Assembly: GCF_018143015.1 (NCBI RefSeq)
Contig: NC_054746.1
Location: forward strand, 19,792,464 to 19,856,463
Source: Lytechinus variegatus
Lineage: Eukaryota > Echinodermata > Echinoidea > Temnopleuroida > Toxopneustidae
Direction of reading: 5' to 3'
DNA length: 64,000 nt
Below are positions 40,090-51,622 of this stretch, piece by piece. How positions within the stretch are numbered: position 1 is the stretch's first letter; the number at the start of each line of letters is the position of its first letter. The translations under genes were made by a program, and so were the position numbers. The notes below the pieces were generated by a model, which was given only the letters and a program-made list of their open reading frames with translations, did no database searches and was not told the origin of the DNA.

Positions 40090-40925
40090 CGGAGTTAAAG
40101 GGGACAGTGGCGTACTGTGGGTCACGGCAAGGGGGGGGGGGGGCACCAGAGAAAGTTTTGAGTAACTTAGTGGGCGTGCGAAGCGCGCTAAATAACCACG
40201 TATTATGATCTAATAGAGACATTATGTTTAATGACTGTGCTATCAAAAGGATATGTATCGAACTAATCAAATAATGCGAAGCGAGAGCAGAAAATTTTTG
40301 ATATTCAGACCTAAAAAAGGGACATTATAGTCATTTTTTTGTAATCATGTGGTACTGGTCTCACTGAACAAATGGCAATGCGAGCGCGAAGCGAGAGTTA
40401 ATTTTTTTTTATATATATATATTGACCCCAACAGGTACAGGGAAAATTTAAGGATTATTTTTAGGGATTCATGAGAAGCATACATTTACCAAAGTCATCT
40501 AATGTGAGTGCCAAGCGCGTGCGTATCTATTATTTTTTTTTACAATTACACCTAAACACGTGAAGCACTTTTGTAGTATCATGAACATGATACTATCTCA
40601 CTAATTAAAGAGAGGAAGTTGAGGATTTTTTATATTCGGACCTAAAAAGGGGCATTCTAAGGCTTGTTATAAGAATTAATTAACAACATATTTATTTCAC
40701 TAACCAAATGGAGCGAGCGCGAAGCGCGAGCTGTAAATTCATTTTAATCAGACCAGAAAAGGGGACGTTTTAAAGACTGTTTTTAGGAATTCATGAAGAG
40801 CAGACATATCTCACCAATCCACTACTGCAAACGTGAGCACGGACTGGAAATGCTTTATATTCAGACCTAAAAGGGGGGCAATCACTTTAAGTAGTCATGA
40901 TAATGAAATAATAAAAGCTCGAAGT
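40090..40925. repeat. Tandem repeat with GCGAAGCGAGAG and ATTCAGACCTAAAAAGGGG words
   Basis: ATTCAGACCTAAAAARGGGR words (or variants) recur near 40303, 40633, 40745 and 40860. TTTTTAGGRATTCATGARRA occurs near 40458 and 40780, and GCGAAGCGAGAG or GCGAAGCGCGAG near 40178, 40276, 40386 and 40720. Units are about 110-220 bp and strongly diverged. A G block at 40130-40142 marks the left edge. Short relatives (GGTCGCTTCG) are near 34222 and 41428. Confidence 0.6.
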
Positions 40926-43098
40926 GCGAGGATATATATTTGATGTGTAATGACTTGACAATGGGATGTTTTAGTATTATTTAATCCACTTGAACGGGAA
41001 TATTTATCTCATTAAACATACAATGCATAATAATGTAATATGGCATAATATAATATAATATACAATAATTTACACTTCTTCTTCCCCACTACATTTCTCT
41101 TTCTTTCTCCCTCGTTTCCTTCTTTTCCTCGTTTTTTTTATTTTATTTTTTGCCAGCCGATGGGAGCCACGTGCTCCCCCCATAGTTACGCAACTGAAAG
41201 GGGATGTCCAAACTGGCCTCAATATTGATTTTAATAAAGCAAAGAAAAAAACAAAACAAAAAATACAGACATGCCATACGCAGCGTGGGTGGAGCAGGGG
41301 GCAGTTGCCCCACAGAGATATTTGAAAAACATTAAAACTGAAAATTTTCACAAAATTCACCAAAAGTATATAAGCATGAAATCATTTAATCCTTTCAATT
41401 TCAGATGCAAAAGTTCCCCCGTGACAAGCTCGGTCGCTTCGTTCTTCAGTTTCGAGTTTTGTCGATAATATTTACGCTTACTGCACCCCCGGGAAAAAAG
41501 TATGCGTACAGCCGTGCAAACGGGGGGACATGTAAACATTATATACTTCATACAAAGTTATGGAATTCCATTTTTATGGCGTCATATGCAAACAGCAATC
41601 AATTTATCATGGAAATGAAATAAATTTCCATTTCCTACTGGTTCATGAAGACTAAATGGATTTTCTCATGAGAACGTGTATATAAATGTAATAATGTGTC
41701 TGATAATAGATAAAATGGACGGCTGAGATCAATATTTCTTTTAAAAAATGACATGTTATGTAATCTTATATCACATTATGGGGAAGGGGTGCTCGCATGT
41801 GACTTTACAAAATTCAAATTAAAAAAATCCATTTCTATTATTATATGATGGATCTTCGCCAAACTTTCATTGCATTGTAACGGTTTTATCTTTGTTCTGC
41901 TCTTTAATTAAAAATCAACCTAACATAAAATATGAATTTCCTCATAAGCAGTCAAACAGGTGTTTATCTAAGAATACGTTGCAATAGGAAAAAGAACCCC
42001 CCTCCCTTTCACCCAGACAAAAAAAGGGAAAGTTTACAACAAATGAGCCACCGGCGCAGCTTCATATTAAAGTTTGAAGGGTCGAAATTAATTTCTTTTT
42101 CTGGTGTAAACTTGTGGAAGGCCGCCCTCATACAGCGCTGTATGATACGCCACAAGCAGAGCATTTAATCGACAGTGAATTTTTTTATGTTTATTACATA
42201 AACCTGTGATTGGTAGAACGAATCGTGTGTATTTCTTTACACGAAATATACGAAATAGAAATTAAATGAATTACACTATTAATGGACTTCGTCCGGTCTT
42301 ATCAATCTTATAAACGTACAGAATATACCCGTCAATAACGATTCTCAGAATCATCATTGGTATCATGATTGTTTCATATCATATTTGACGTTAAAGTATA
42401 TGGGAATGAGAAACATAAGCTTATCTTCGGTTCATATCTGCAAGCTAAGTGGAATGTCTATACGAACCGTGAAACCAATTATATTCAGTATATTATGTTC
42501 AGACTCATGTAATTGGATTTTCCCAGAAATAAAGCAAAACATAGTTGTAAAACCAGGAAGAGTTGTGAGCTATACTCAGAAATAGTATATGAGACGGAAA
42601 ATAGTATCCATATCTGTACTCATAACTCGCCGTCGATATGAGAGAAGTCATTTCGCTGTATTTATCATGAACTCTAAACTAAGCTAATTTAAGAACCGAA
42701 TGAAAACCGGACACCACTCACAGACTGCTTCGCTGCACCAGACGGCTACCCGTTTCAAAGAAAACAAAACAAATAATACTACGCAAACCGAGAAACCGCT
42801 TGCGGTATAGTGATGGTGATATGTTGCCTTTCGGTCATAGTTTATGCAATCACCACGTACAGCAGACATGAATCACCATCACACTGTTTCATCCTGACAT
42901 TTTATAGTTTGTTGGGCTTCGGAAGCACCATTGTGTAGTCCCTTTGCAACAATTATGTGATTTCATATTCGAGAGGTCACTTATTATCACTCGTTTAGAC
43001 TTAGATTAGGCCTACACAATGTTTATCAAAAAGTAATCAATTTCTAGAGGGTTGAAAAAACAAAATAAGAAAGAATTCTTTTTGTGACAGTCAGCCTA
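40926..43098. other. No recognised gene
   Basis: A TAATA-rich stretch is at 41010-41070. 41070-41130 is CT-rich on the plus strand, and a repeat-like GGTGGAGCAGGGGGCAGTTG is at 41288. ORFs here are not recognised. Confidence 0.5.
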
Positions 43099-43301
43099 CA
43101 CACTTTAAATGTTGGGCAACTGGCTGTTAACTGTGTTGGGTAATGTATTTTGGGAATATATATATATTCTTGGCAATTATTATCCAGTTGAGCAAATTTA
43201 TTACCCAATTTGGACAGATTTTAACCAATAGTTGTGTAAACAGTATGCTATTCAGTGTAAGTTAAAAGTTGGGCATTTTTTGCCTAACTGTTTTTAGAGT
43301 G
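43099..43301. mobile_element. TA-flanked MITE, end CACACTTTAAATGTTGGGCA
   Basis: The left end CACACTTTAAATGTTGGGCA at 43099 faces a right end with TTGGGCATTTTTTGCCTAAC and TTTTTAGAGTG ending at 43301. TA occurs at 43097-43098 and 43302-43303. The element is 203 bp, with the internal words TTGGGTAA, ACCCAATT and AACCAATA in both orientations. The 201-bp element at 54617-54817 is the same family. Confidence 0.65.
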
Positions 43302-43960
43302 TAAGCCTAACACTAACACTATATATTTTTCTCACTTTGGGTGGCTGTCTCAAAAGGAATTCTTCCTTCAAAATATCATCATTTGAAATTACCTGAATAT
43401 GAAAGAGAAAATCCTCAGATTTGCATTGATATCGCTGGAAACCACTGACTCTACACAGGACTGCCATTAGTTAATCCGGAGGACAGCAAAGCACAAATTC
43501 CATTCTCCCTTTTTCAGAAGTTTTGAGGATAAAGTAAACTTAATCGTACCTTAAGTCACATCATGCCCACAGTCTGTCAGTCATCCAGGCAGGAAATGCA
43601 ATCTGTTTTAAAGCCTTGTATTCATTTTGAATAGCCCACTAAGAAGAGACAACGGCTATTCAAAATGCCCCATGTTCAATCACAAAGAAACCACTCAAAC
43701 GAAACACCACGGAAGTTTGATCTCAGTTTGAATAATAAAAAAAGTGGCCCAACGCAAGAGTTAAAAGTTGTAGTGTGTCTTCTATGGCGCGATATCTTAT
43801 ACAGTAATCTTGAATGAATAGAGGGACTTCTTACGCCATCTTTTAGGAGCTAAAAAAATCAGACGCCTTTGTTACTACTCTTCAGGTGTTCCAGATAAAT
43901 TTCTTACGTTTTGATGATGGACATGAAGATAATTATTCAAGTCTAGACAAAATTCTATCT

Positions 43961-44165
43961 GGGCCCTGTTGCATAAAAATTTATGTCATAATGACATAAA
44001 TTTCGATCATGACATAAAATCATGCATAGCTTATGTCGTTGACATAAATTTCGTTGCATAAAAATATTTATGTATTGTTTTAGCTTATGACGCGATTTAA
44101 TCATCATTACATAAACTGAATAGTCATGAACGAGCCTGTTGACATAAACTTGGCATAAGTTGTCA
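43961..44165. mobile_element. Palindrome-rich GGGCCCTGTTGCATAAA element, right end uncertain
   Basis: Starts with GGGCCCTGTTGCATAAA. A nearly perfect palindrome at 43977-44003 (two 13-base arms around one A, built on AAATTTATGTCAT) follows, and ATTTATGTC, GACATAAA and TTGCATAAAAAT recur to about 44165. No matching right TIR is found, so the copy is truncated or decayed. Confidence 0.45.
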
Positions 44166-44428
44166 TTTTTCAGCCGCAGGAAGCTCTTGCGAAAAAGGGT
44201 CTTCGGCTTTCTATTTGGACGGGATAGAGGCCTATTTTGGTATGTATCAAATTTTCATTGTTGTATATCGTAGATAATAGATATATCTCACGTTCTGACC
44301 AAAATTAAAAGTTTCTAAGTATGAGGAGATGTTTTAAATAAATCATTATCGCCGTCAATTTTATGTAATGATTGCTCGGATACTCTCCGGCTGCTCTTAG
44401 CCGTACAACGCCGGCAGTGCTAGCCGGA

Positions 44429-44640
44429 GGTTCCGGCGTCTGACAAAGACAAATAATGCATGGAATCAACAACAACAGAACAGTGTTAAATAATCTTCAC
44501 GACATTGAACATTGATTTTAAGGTTCGGCGTCGGATAAACACAAATAATTCATGGGATGAACACTGACAGAAAACAGTTTTAATTAATCTTCACGACATT
44601 TTATTGGACATTTTCATTCATTGATTTGAAATTAAAGGTT
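44429..44640. repeat. Direct duplication, unit about 93 and 119 bp
   Basis: Two diverged head-to-tail copies start at 44429 and 44522. They share GGTTCGGCGTC, GACAAATAATNCATGG, ACAGAACAGT and AATCTTCACGACATT in order, and both end in GGTT. The second copy has about 25 extra bases near its end. Confidence 0.6.
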
Positions 44641-44689
44641 TTTTAAGAGCATCACTGTTCTTCCTGGAAAGATCTATGTTAACATTACT

Positions 44690-45420
44690 CGTTAGGCCTA
44701 GTCTAACGTTAGACTTAGAGCCGAACTGTCTAAGATTAGACTAGAAGTCTAGACTAGACACTCTAGAGTCTATACAAAACAGCTCTGTCACTCACCGTGA
44801 GGGCCTAGCCCAGGCCTAAATAATTAGTTGTGCTGAGCCTATGTTCGGAGATAAAAAAAACCCCTTAAATTTAGGCATGTCACTGTCAGTGTCAATGCAG
44901 GGCCAGGCCCTAGCAAGTAAAAGCTTGGCCCCTTTATTAAGTGCTAGTCTAGATCTAGATCTATTATCTAGTTTTCTATCTAGGACTAGATCAAGTCTAG
45001 GGTCTAATTTAGACTTAGTCTAGCTCTAAAAAAATCTAAGTTAAACTTGTCTTAGTTACTTAGGTGAGCTGAGCTGGCCCTACAATTTAGTTTAGACTCT
45101 AGTCTAGGCCTACCCTGGTTTGGGCCTTGGTCCTGGCCAGTGAATGAGGTAGTGCAGCCCTGCCCCTGGACTGAGTCTGGCTGGGGCTCCTTCCATTCAT
45201 ATTTTTATTAATAGATCAAAATCGAGACCTAATCTAGTTTAGCAATACAAGAGATCTAGAATAGATCTAGCTCAGGGCCCCAAAATTGTGTTTACATCAT
45301 TAGCAAACTAATCATTTGTGGGGCCTATATATCATTTATATGAAACAAGTAACATTATAGATCTACTAGAACTACAAAAGTTACTTTAGATCTATTCTAT
45401 GTCTAATCTTTAGCCTGACT
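44690..45420. repeat. CTAG-rich patch
   Basis: Overlapping GTCTAGACTAG, TCTAGATCTAGATC, GGCCTA and AGTCTAG words over about 700 bp. The 60-residue ORF at 44841-45023 is built from them. It resembles the patch at 27565-27985. Confidence 0.65.
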
Positions 45421-46649
45421 TTTTAACTCTGACATCAAAATTCAAATACAATCTAGTATATGTGTAGGTTATAACTTAGACCTTTGTGATTGGTGTGTAA
45501 TAAAGGTGATAAAATAATTTAGAAAATCCTGGGTCACCCTCTGTGTTAATGAAGAATGGAGACTACTGAACAGGAAGGGAAAGAAGGGGGGGGAGATTTA
45601 CACACTGAAAATTAAGTTAAACACTGAACTGAAAAGACATGTAACTTCACAAAAAACTGATGACTATGTTGTATGTTAATATCTAATAAAGATATTAATG
45701 TACATCTATGATGGATTAATTTCTATTAATTTTCAAATCAGTGCACAAATAATATGCTTGGAGAAAAGGCATTTCAGTTACTGGTAACTACAGGATTTGG
45801 TTTCTGATCTGTGAATAAAAATAACCATGACAAATGAAATTCTCTTGATGACTGTTATTAAGAACTCCTCATAGTATATTCTATTCCTTTTACCTATTTA
45901 CTGTAAAGAGGATTTCTTTTAGATCAGTTACTAGAGGGGTGCTTTTTTAGAAAACAAAAACTGGCAATTTGAAGTAAAGAAAATCCCTAATTGTATGAAT
46001 AATAGAATTATAGGGCCTACAATTACTTATCAAAACCTATCTTCACTAGAAGTATTCATACATTGAGTGTGTACCAAAAATCATTTTTCTAACATAAAAA
46101 ATGAAGCCTAAATGAATCACTTGTACTTTCCTTAGTAAGTGATAAAAGGTTAAAAAAAGTTGCTTTGTTATTGTTTGCACCCATAAGGTTTGTTTGCTCA
46201 ATAAAAGGGGCAACATTCAACCTTTTAAGGTGCATAATACTTAAAGATTAAAGATGTTCAAATTTTTAACCTCTATTATATGGTTCAAATCTGCGCCCTA
46301 TATGATGATTAATATAACTTATGATACACCCATAAAGGTGCACAAATGGGTATAATTGCTCTCATTAGCACCCCTTATTGTACCAACCCCTAAGGTTCAA
46401 ATTTGAATCCCGATTCTTAGTATGTTCATCAAACCATTTCAAGGTTGAAAGATTAGACCTCATTTGCCTTAAAATAAAATATTCTGTATAACTGTACCAA
46501 CACCCCTGTCAAATATATTTGACAAAATCTATAATGATAAAAATATATTTTTTAAAGAAGGGACTTCAGTTGTTGTTTATACAAAATGTAAATATGAATT
46601 CATTCTCATCTGTTACTATATGAAAAATTTGGTATTCACTTTTTAACAG
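45421..46649. other. No recognised gene; degenerate palindromic words
   Basis: GCACCCATAAGGTT, CACCCCTTATTG and GGTTCAAATTTGAA-like words recur between 46170 and 46440 and suggest a decayed MITE or repeat. Its boundaries cannot be drawn. Confidence 0.4.
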
Positions 46650-47986
46650 GTGACCCACACAAACGGTGAGAAGAGGTAAAGAGAGAAAGGGGCACAGCAA
46701 CTGGAAGGAGAGGGAAGTCCAGACACTCTACCACTGTCTGCGATTGAATAAGAAATTTCTCTTTGGATCAGGGGGTCAAGCTTCTAGTATGAAGGTGAGT
46801 CTTTATATAAAGTTGTGTTTATTGAATATTCTACTTGTAAATACAAGTATACTACTGTACGGTAATATTTATTCTTGTCTAATTTATTATTCTTAAGAGC
46901 AGTTGCAAATGTGATGTCCTGTTCTAGTATTTTTCAAATATAAATCTCTTAAAATTCATCCACATCTTGTAATAAATACATCTTAATTTTACTCACAAAA
47001 ATGGATATCATGAATCTCGTGAATTTTTATAGAAATTCAAGTTTCAATTGGCAACTGAGCCCTCTTAATATTTCAATTAATGATATTATTATGGAATGCA
47101 TTCACAAAAATATGTAAGAGCAACAACAATGCAACTCGTCAAAGTGAAAACAAAATCTAGGAAGGCTATTGGATCCATATTATTGTAACAATTATTTTCC
47201 ACTTAACTTTTGCAAGAGATTCAGATTCGGTTGATTTATATTTTTTATAAGAATCTCAACAAAGAGGCTAACAATGAGAGCTTAGAAGCATAAACGCAAT
47301 TTAATTGCATTTAAGAATAAATAGTAGAAGGGTATATTTTCATTTTCAAGTAACACCACATATGAAAATTTTTACAAATGACTTGATTGAAATTAAATAT
47401 ATTCTGACTTTAATTATAAGTATATAAAAAATGATATTCGAAAGCTATTTACCCAAGTTTTATTTAACATTCTATATTTTTTTTAATTATGTCTGTGATT
47501 GCAATCTCAAAAGGCTCTTTCATAATCTTTTAGAGATACATCATACATGTAAATGTATGTGAACACTTTACTGTTATCAAGTTGAGTTGCTAAAGTTGTT
47601 TTCACTGATTCTTCTTATTTCAGATTGTTCAAGAGTCAAGACTGTTGAAGAGGTGACGTCATGGACCTGGTAGCACCTGGCAAGGGAACTAAATTATATT
47701 ACTGTTCACCCTCAAGTATCCTAAAAACGGTTTAAAAATTTGAACATTAACAAAAGTACTAATTTTCATTTTTTCAAAGATAATAATCATTATATTGACA
47801 TTGTGGATATATTTTATGATTATCATAAAATTATTATAATGTTAATGATGATAGGTCATAATAATACAAATGAACAATAGGTAGAAAAGAAGACAACCAA
47901 GGAGGAAGAGAAGAAGAAAAAGAAGAGGGGAGGAAGAGAAGAAGAAAAAGAAGAGGGGTGGAAGAGGAGAAAAGGAGAAGAATAAA
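46650..47986 (+). ncRNA. Candidate spliced non-coding transcript or UTR exons
   Basis: The segment 46650-46794 is bounded by acceptor TTTTTAACAG and donor AAGGTGAGT. A second exon starts at 47624 after CTTCTTATTTCAG. AATAAA at 47981-47986 could end it, in a GA-rich 3' part. The first segment has an in-frame TGA at its start and no ATG before the donor in its only open frame, so it is more likely non-coding or UTR. A possible first exon ends at donor TTTTG|GTATGT at 44240, upstream of the CTAG-rich patch. All of this is prediction from splice signals. Confidence 0.25.
47880..47975. repeat. GAAGAA purine tract with a 27-bp direct duplication
   Basis: GGAAGAGAAGAAGAAAAAGA with AGAGGGG occurs twice in a row near 47903 and 47931. 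Low complexity. Confidence 0.8.
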
Positions 47987-47989
47987 TTA

Positions 47990-50615
47990 CAACACTGTGA
48001 GTTCCTCTTCATGATATTACAGAAATCTTCATCTCTTTTAAGTGGAAATATCTACGAATAATATAATATGTAATGATATGAAAAATACATTTTATTTAAA
48101 TCCAAGTTCCACTTTTAATCATGTTTATAAAGTCATAGGACAGGTGACAAGATTAAATTGTTTCACAAATTTCTAGTGTGTATTTATTTTTAAAGTAATA
48201 AATTTACATAAAATGTCATTCTTTTGCTTCATCTCTTTGTTGCTTTTATTGAATCGGGGGGGGGGGGGTGGTGTGGTCAAAATATAATTTGCCCCTCAGA
48301 ACACACTTGTTTCCCTACTAAAAATAGTAATTAATATTTGTAGAAAATTGTAGGATTATTTTTATAAACTCTAAATATTGTCCCATGAATTGTCAAATTT
48401 GGAAAGTAATTGATTGAGGGCGAGAAATGAAAATGAGATAGATCTATGTAGAGATGCAAAGATTACACTGTATAAGTAATAGTGAGAAAGCGGGGGCGAG
48501 GTGAATTAGAATGGGAGAAGGGAAATGAAAAAGTTTAAATGTGAAGGAGTCATTAACAGAGATAGAGAGATGTATAGAGAATTGGTAAGATAAATTTCGT
48601 GAATGATAGTGGCCTAATCTCGGAGGGAGATAATGAAAGCGATAAAAGGATAAAGTATTTTTTTTTGGGGGGGGGTTACATTTGATGAGAGAGAGATAGA
48701 AAGAAAATGGCCAGGTGCTCAAAGATGAATAAATATAAATGATTGGTGACTGAGGTATGGATTAAGGGATACAGGTGGTATGAACGTGTCCCAATTAAGG
48801 CACAAAGCCGTGATGAGTAGTGGCCCCTCATGTGCACTCCTCTTGGAATTTGGGCAATAAGTGAGCATATTCTAAAGTGGACCCCCCCCCCCATCGCCCC
48901 ATCTCTAATGGCCAGTTTTTGGCACGGATTAAACCCCGTCTCTTCTTTTTTATTTAGGCTTGTTTATTTTTTATTTTTTCATGTCAAATATTTTCTTGAA
49001 GAAATTCCCCCATTGTGCTTCCACGTTTGTAACCCTCGCCGCAACTGCACTGTTCCATGACATGCTTATATAATACAAAATTGAAATTATAAAGAAAAAA
49101 ATAATAATCATCGATTACAGGGATATATGCATGGTTGTCAATCGGTGTTCATGGTTTGGGGATGACTGACACAAATATTGTTCTCTGTGAAGAAGTTTTC
49201 TTTCAATTAGGGGCTTTGGAAATCTAAATTGTTATGGGGCAGACATGGCATAAAGGACGAAATTTATAAAAACTGCGAGCGAGCAAACATTTTAACTTTG
49301 TAATACAAAATCTAACTTTGTGACAGATGTTGATATGATATGAAATAGCATATATCGTATTTAATTTTTTTTTCTTTTCCTTTCTTTTGTCAGACCGAAT
49401 TTTTCATGATAATGCTACCTTTCTTTCTCCAACGAGACTATTAACTAAGAACTAGATGAATAATGCAAGCGGGAAGCTGCATCTGAGATTTTCGAAAAGA
49501 ATGGGATGACCTATAAATTATCAATTTTGATGACCTTTTCATATTTCCTTTTTCTTTCCTCTTTTAAATTACAATTCGTATTTCCTCTAGGCCTACCATT
49601 TTAGACTATGAACCTGAATAAAGAAAATTAACAAAGAAAAGGCGATATTAAAAAGGATGATGAAATGAACGAGGCACGTCCTATATGCACTTTGTTGCGG
49701 AGAAGGAAAATTAAACTAGAACTATCAATGAAGGTGATAAATACCCTTGCTCGATACGCCATATTTGGCCCCCTCAATTTTTTTGCTCATTATACCACTG
49801 AAAGAGAAAACCAATGCAGGACTTCAACTTCTTTAAAATCGATCGATCCTAAAGGTTACTCAAGAATTGTGAGTTGCGATCAATCTCATTCAATTTTAAC
49901 AATTATGATGAAATCAATTCTAGCTCGCACATGCAGCTAAGTCCAACGAGGTACCATTTATTGTCCACGTTTTGAGAAACTGTGAGCGTTCTTGCAATAA
50001 CAAGACTTAACGATTTGATTTTTTAGGGAATAAGATGATGTTGTCGACTAACACTGGAGTTCATTGACTCCAAATCTGGGAGCTTGTTGTGTTTTCCATC
50101 AAGATTCTTATTCATATCTCATCGACACGTGATTCAGTAATGATGATATTAAACGGGATGGAATGAGGTGCGTGTGTCTATCGGCTGTTGTGTGCTGTAA
50201 GGTTCAATGCAATCGATTCCAAAGTATCCGATAATATGCAATTGAATTGGAAATAACGCAATCCTTTTTCTCAATCTCTCATCGGTGACGTGTAGTGTGA
50301 CTGTCTCCATGATGTGGTAGCTTCCGCCATTAATCAAACCCTTCAATCTTTCGAAGAACATGATTGGTAAAACGATTTTGTCGAGTCTATTGCTTCTCCA
50401 CATGATCATCGCTTGCGTTTGATAAAGGGAAATCATAAATGAAAGCGAAGAGAACATTATTAATTTCCAAGATGTGTTTGAGCTGTAAAAGACAGGGCTT
50501 GGTTTAATCTACCAAAAGCCGTCATTGTCTTTTGAATTCCAATAAATGGATGAAGTGACAACATATCTGTTTTCTTGTTTGAGTCGTGTTGACTTTAATG
50601 GGTGATACTACTAAC
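47990..50615. other. No recognised gene
   Basis: G block at 48257-48268, T/G block at 48657-48676 and C block at 48882-48892. Short ORFs overlap on both strands around 48444-49060 without family features. Confidence 0.5.
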
Positions 50616-50935
50616 CTACTACTACTACTACTAATAATAATAATATGCATTTATATAGCGCAGTCTATCAAGAAATATTTTATTCCGAGGCGCGTTGTTA
50701 TTATCATTACCCCGGCTATAGCTCGAGCTGCCTTTCAGCAATAGGTCCATGCTTTCAGCGCTCATGCATTCAAAGAATTATTCTGCCGGGTACCCATTCA
50801 CCTCACCTGGGTTGAGCGCAGCATAATGTGGATACATTTCTTGCTGAAGGAAATTACGCCTTGGATGGGATTCGAACCCACGACCCTCTGTTTCATAGTC
50901 AGAAGACTTATCCACTGGGCCACAACGCTTCACAA
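50616..50935 (-). mobile_element. Full-length tRNA-derived SINE
   Basis: On the minus strand the head at 50935-50862 has A-box-like GTGGCCCAGTGG and B box GGTTCGAATCC with T arm GTGGGTTCGAATCCCAT. The anticodon stem is imperfect, so this is a SINE head and not a tRNA. A central body contains GGTGAGGTGAATGGGTACCC, a word I associate with Deu/Meta-type SINE cores. The 3' end is GCGCTATATAAATGCA followed by (ATT)n and (AGT)n at 50616-50643. Confidence 0.7.
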
Positions 50936-51247
50936 AATCATTTTTTCAAACATTTTTTTAGTATAAAAAGTACTACATGTGCATGCATGTGTGCGCGACT
51001 CTGCCGATATGATTATGTAAAACAAGTGCCAAGAAAACGAAAAAGATTAGCGAAAGGAGGACAATAAAGAACAACGCCAAGAAATCTTCTTGTGTTCAAT
51101 GAAATTGATAATTTCACTTTTCGGTGCAGTGTTACCTGGTAGGGGCCGCAAAGTAGGGGAGAGGGGCAATCCTTCCTGTGATTTTTATTTCAAGTAGTGG
51201 CTAAAGAGAGGAAGCAAAGAACAGTAGAAATATGACGTTACTCTTAT

Positions 51248-51622
51248 GGGGCGTTGCAAGAAACTTGCGATCAATTGCAAGTCTATTTTCGTTCTCGAAA
51301 TCAAGCATAAGCCGTGCAAATCATTGCAAATTTGCAATTGATTGCTAATCTGCTCCATGAAAGAAGGAGTGTTATCTGGGGGCGTTTCATCAACATTTTC
51401 GTCTGACAAGTTGTCAGATCTGTCATCTTTCCTTGATTCTGATTGGCTGAGAAGCACTGTTACTATGGTAACTGTCGGATAAAACAGGACTTGTCGGATA
51501 AAACGTCCGACAAGTCCTTTCATGAAACGCTCCCCTGATTTGCTGAATTTAAAAGTGACCAATCAACTGTAAAATTGTAACAGAATATTTGCAATCAATT
51601 GCAAATATTTTCTTGCAACACC
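51248..51622. mobile_element. Outer MITE, ends GGGGCGTTGCAAGAAA, interrupted
   Basis: The left end GGGGCGTTGCAAGAAACTTG with CAATTGCAAG and the right end CAATCAATTGCAAATATT with TTCTTGCAACACCT are imperfect inverted repeats. The internal words TTGCAATTGATTGC and ATCAATTGCAA are palindromic. Without the inner insertion it is about 217 bp. Confidence 0.65.
51378..51535. mobile_element. Inner MITE nested in the outer one, ends GGGGGCGTTTCAT
   Basis: The left end GGGGGCGTTTCATCAAC and right end CTTTCATGAAACGCTCCCC are inverted repeats. The subterminal GTCTGACAAGT and ACTTGTCGGA words also pair, as does GTCCGACAAGTCC. The 158-bp element splits the 51248-51622 copy. Its end GTTTCAT is shared with the element at 751-912. 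Confidence 0.68.

Noticed and set aside
44841..45023. 60-codon plus-strand ORF
   Set aside because: Made of CTAG-rich low-complexity words.
50862..50935. tRNA gene
   Set aside because: B box is good but the anticodon stem does not close properly and a SINE body and tail follow.
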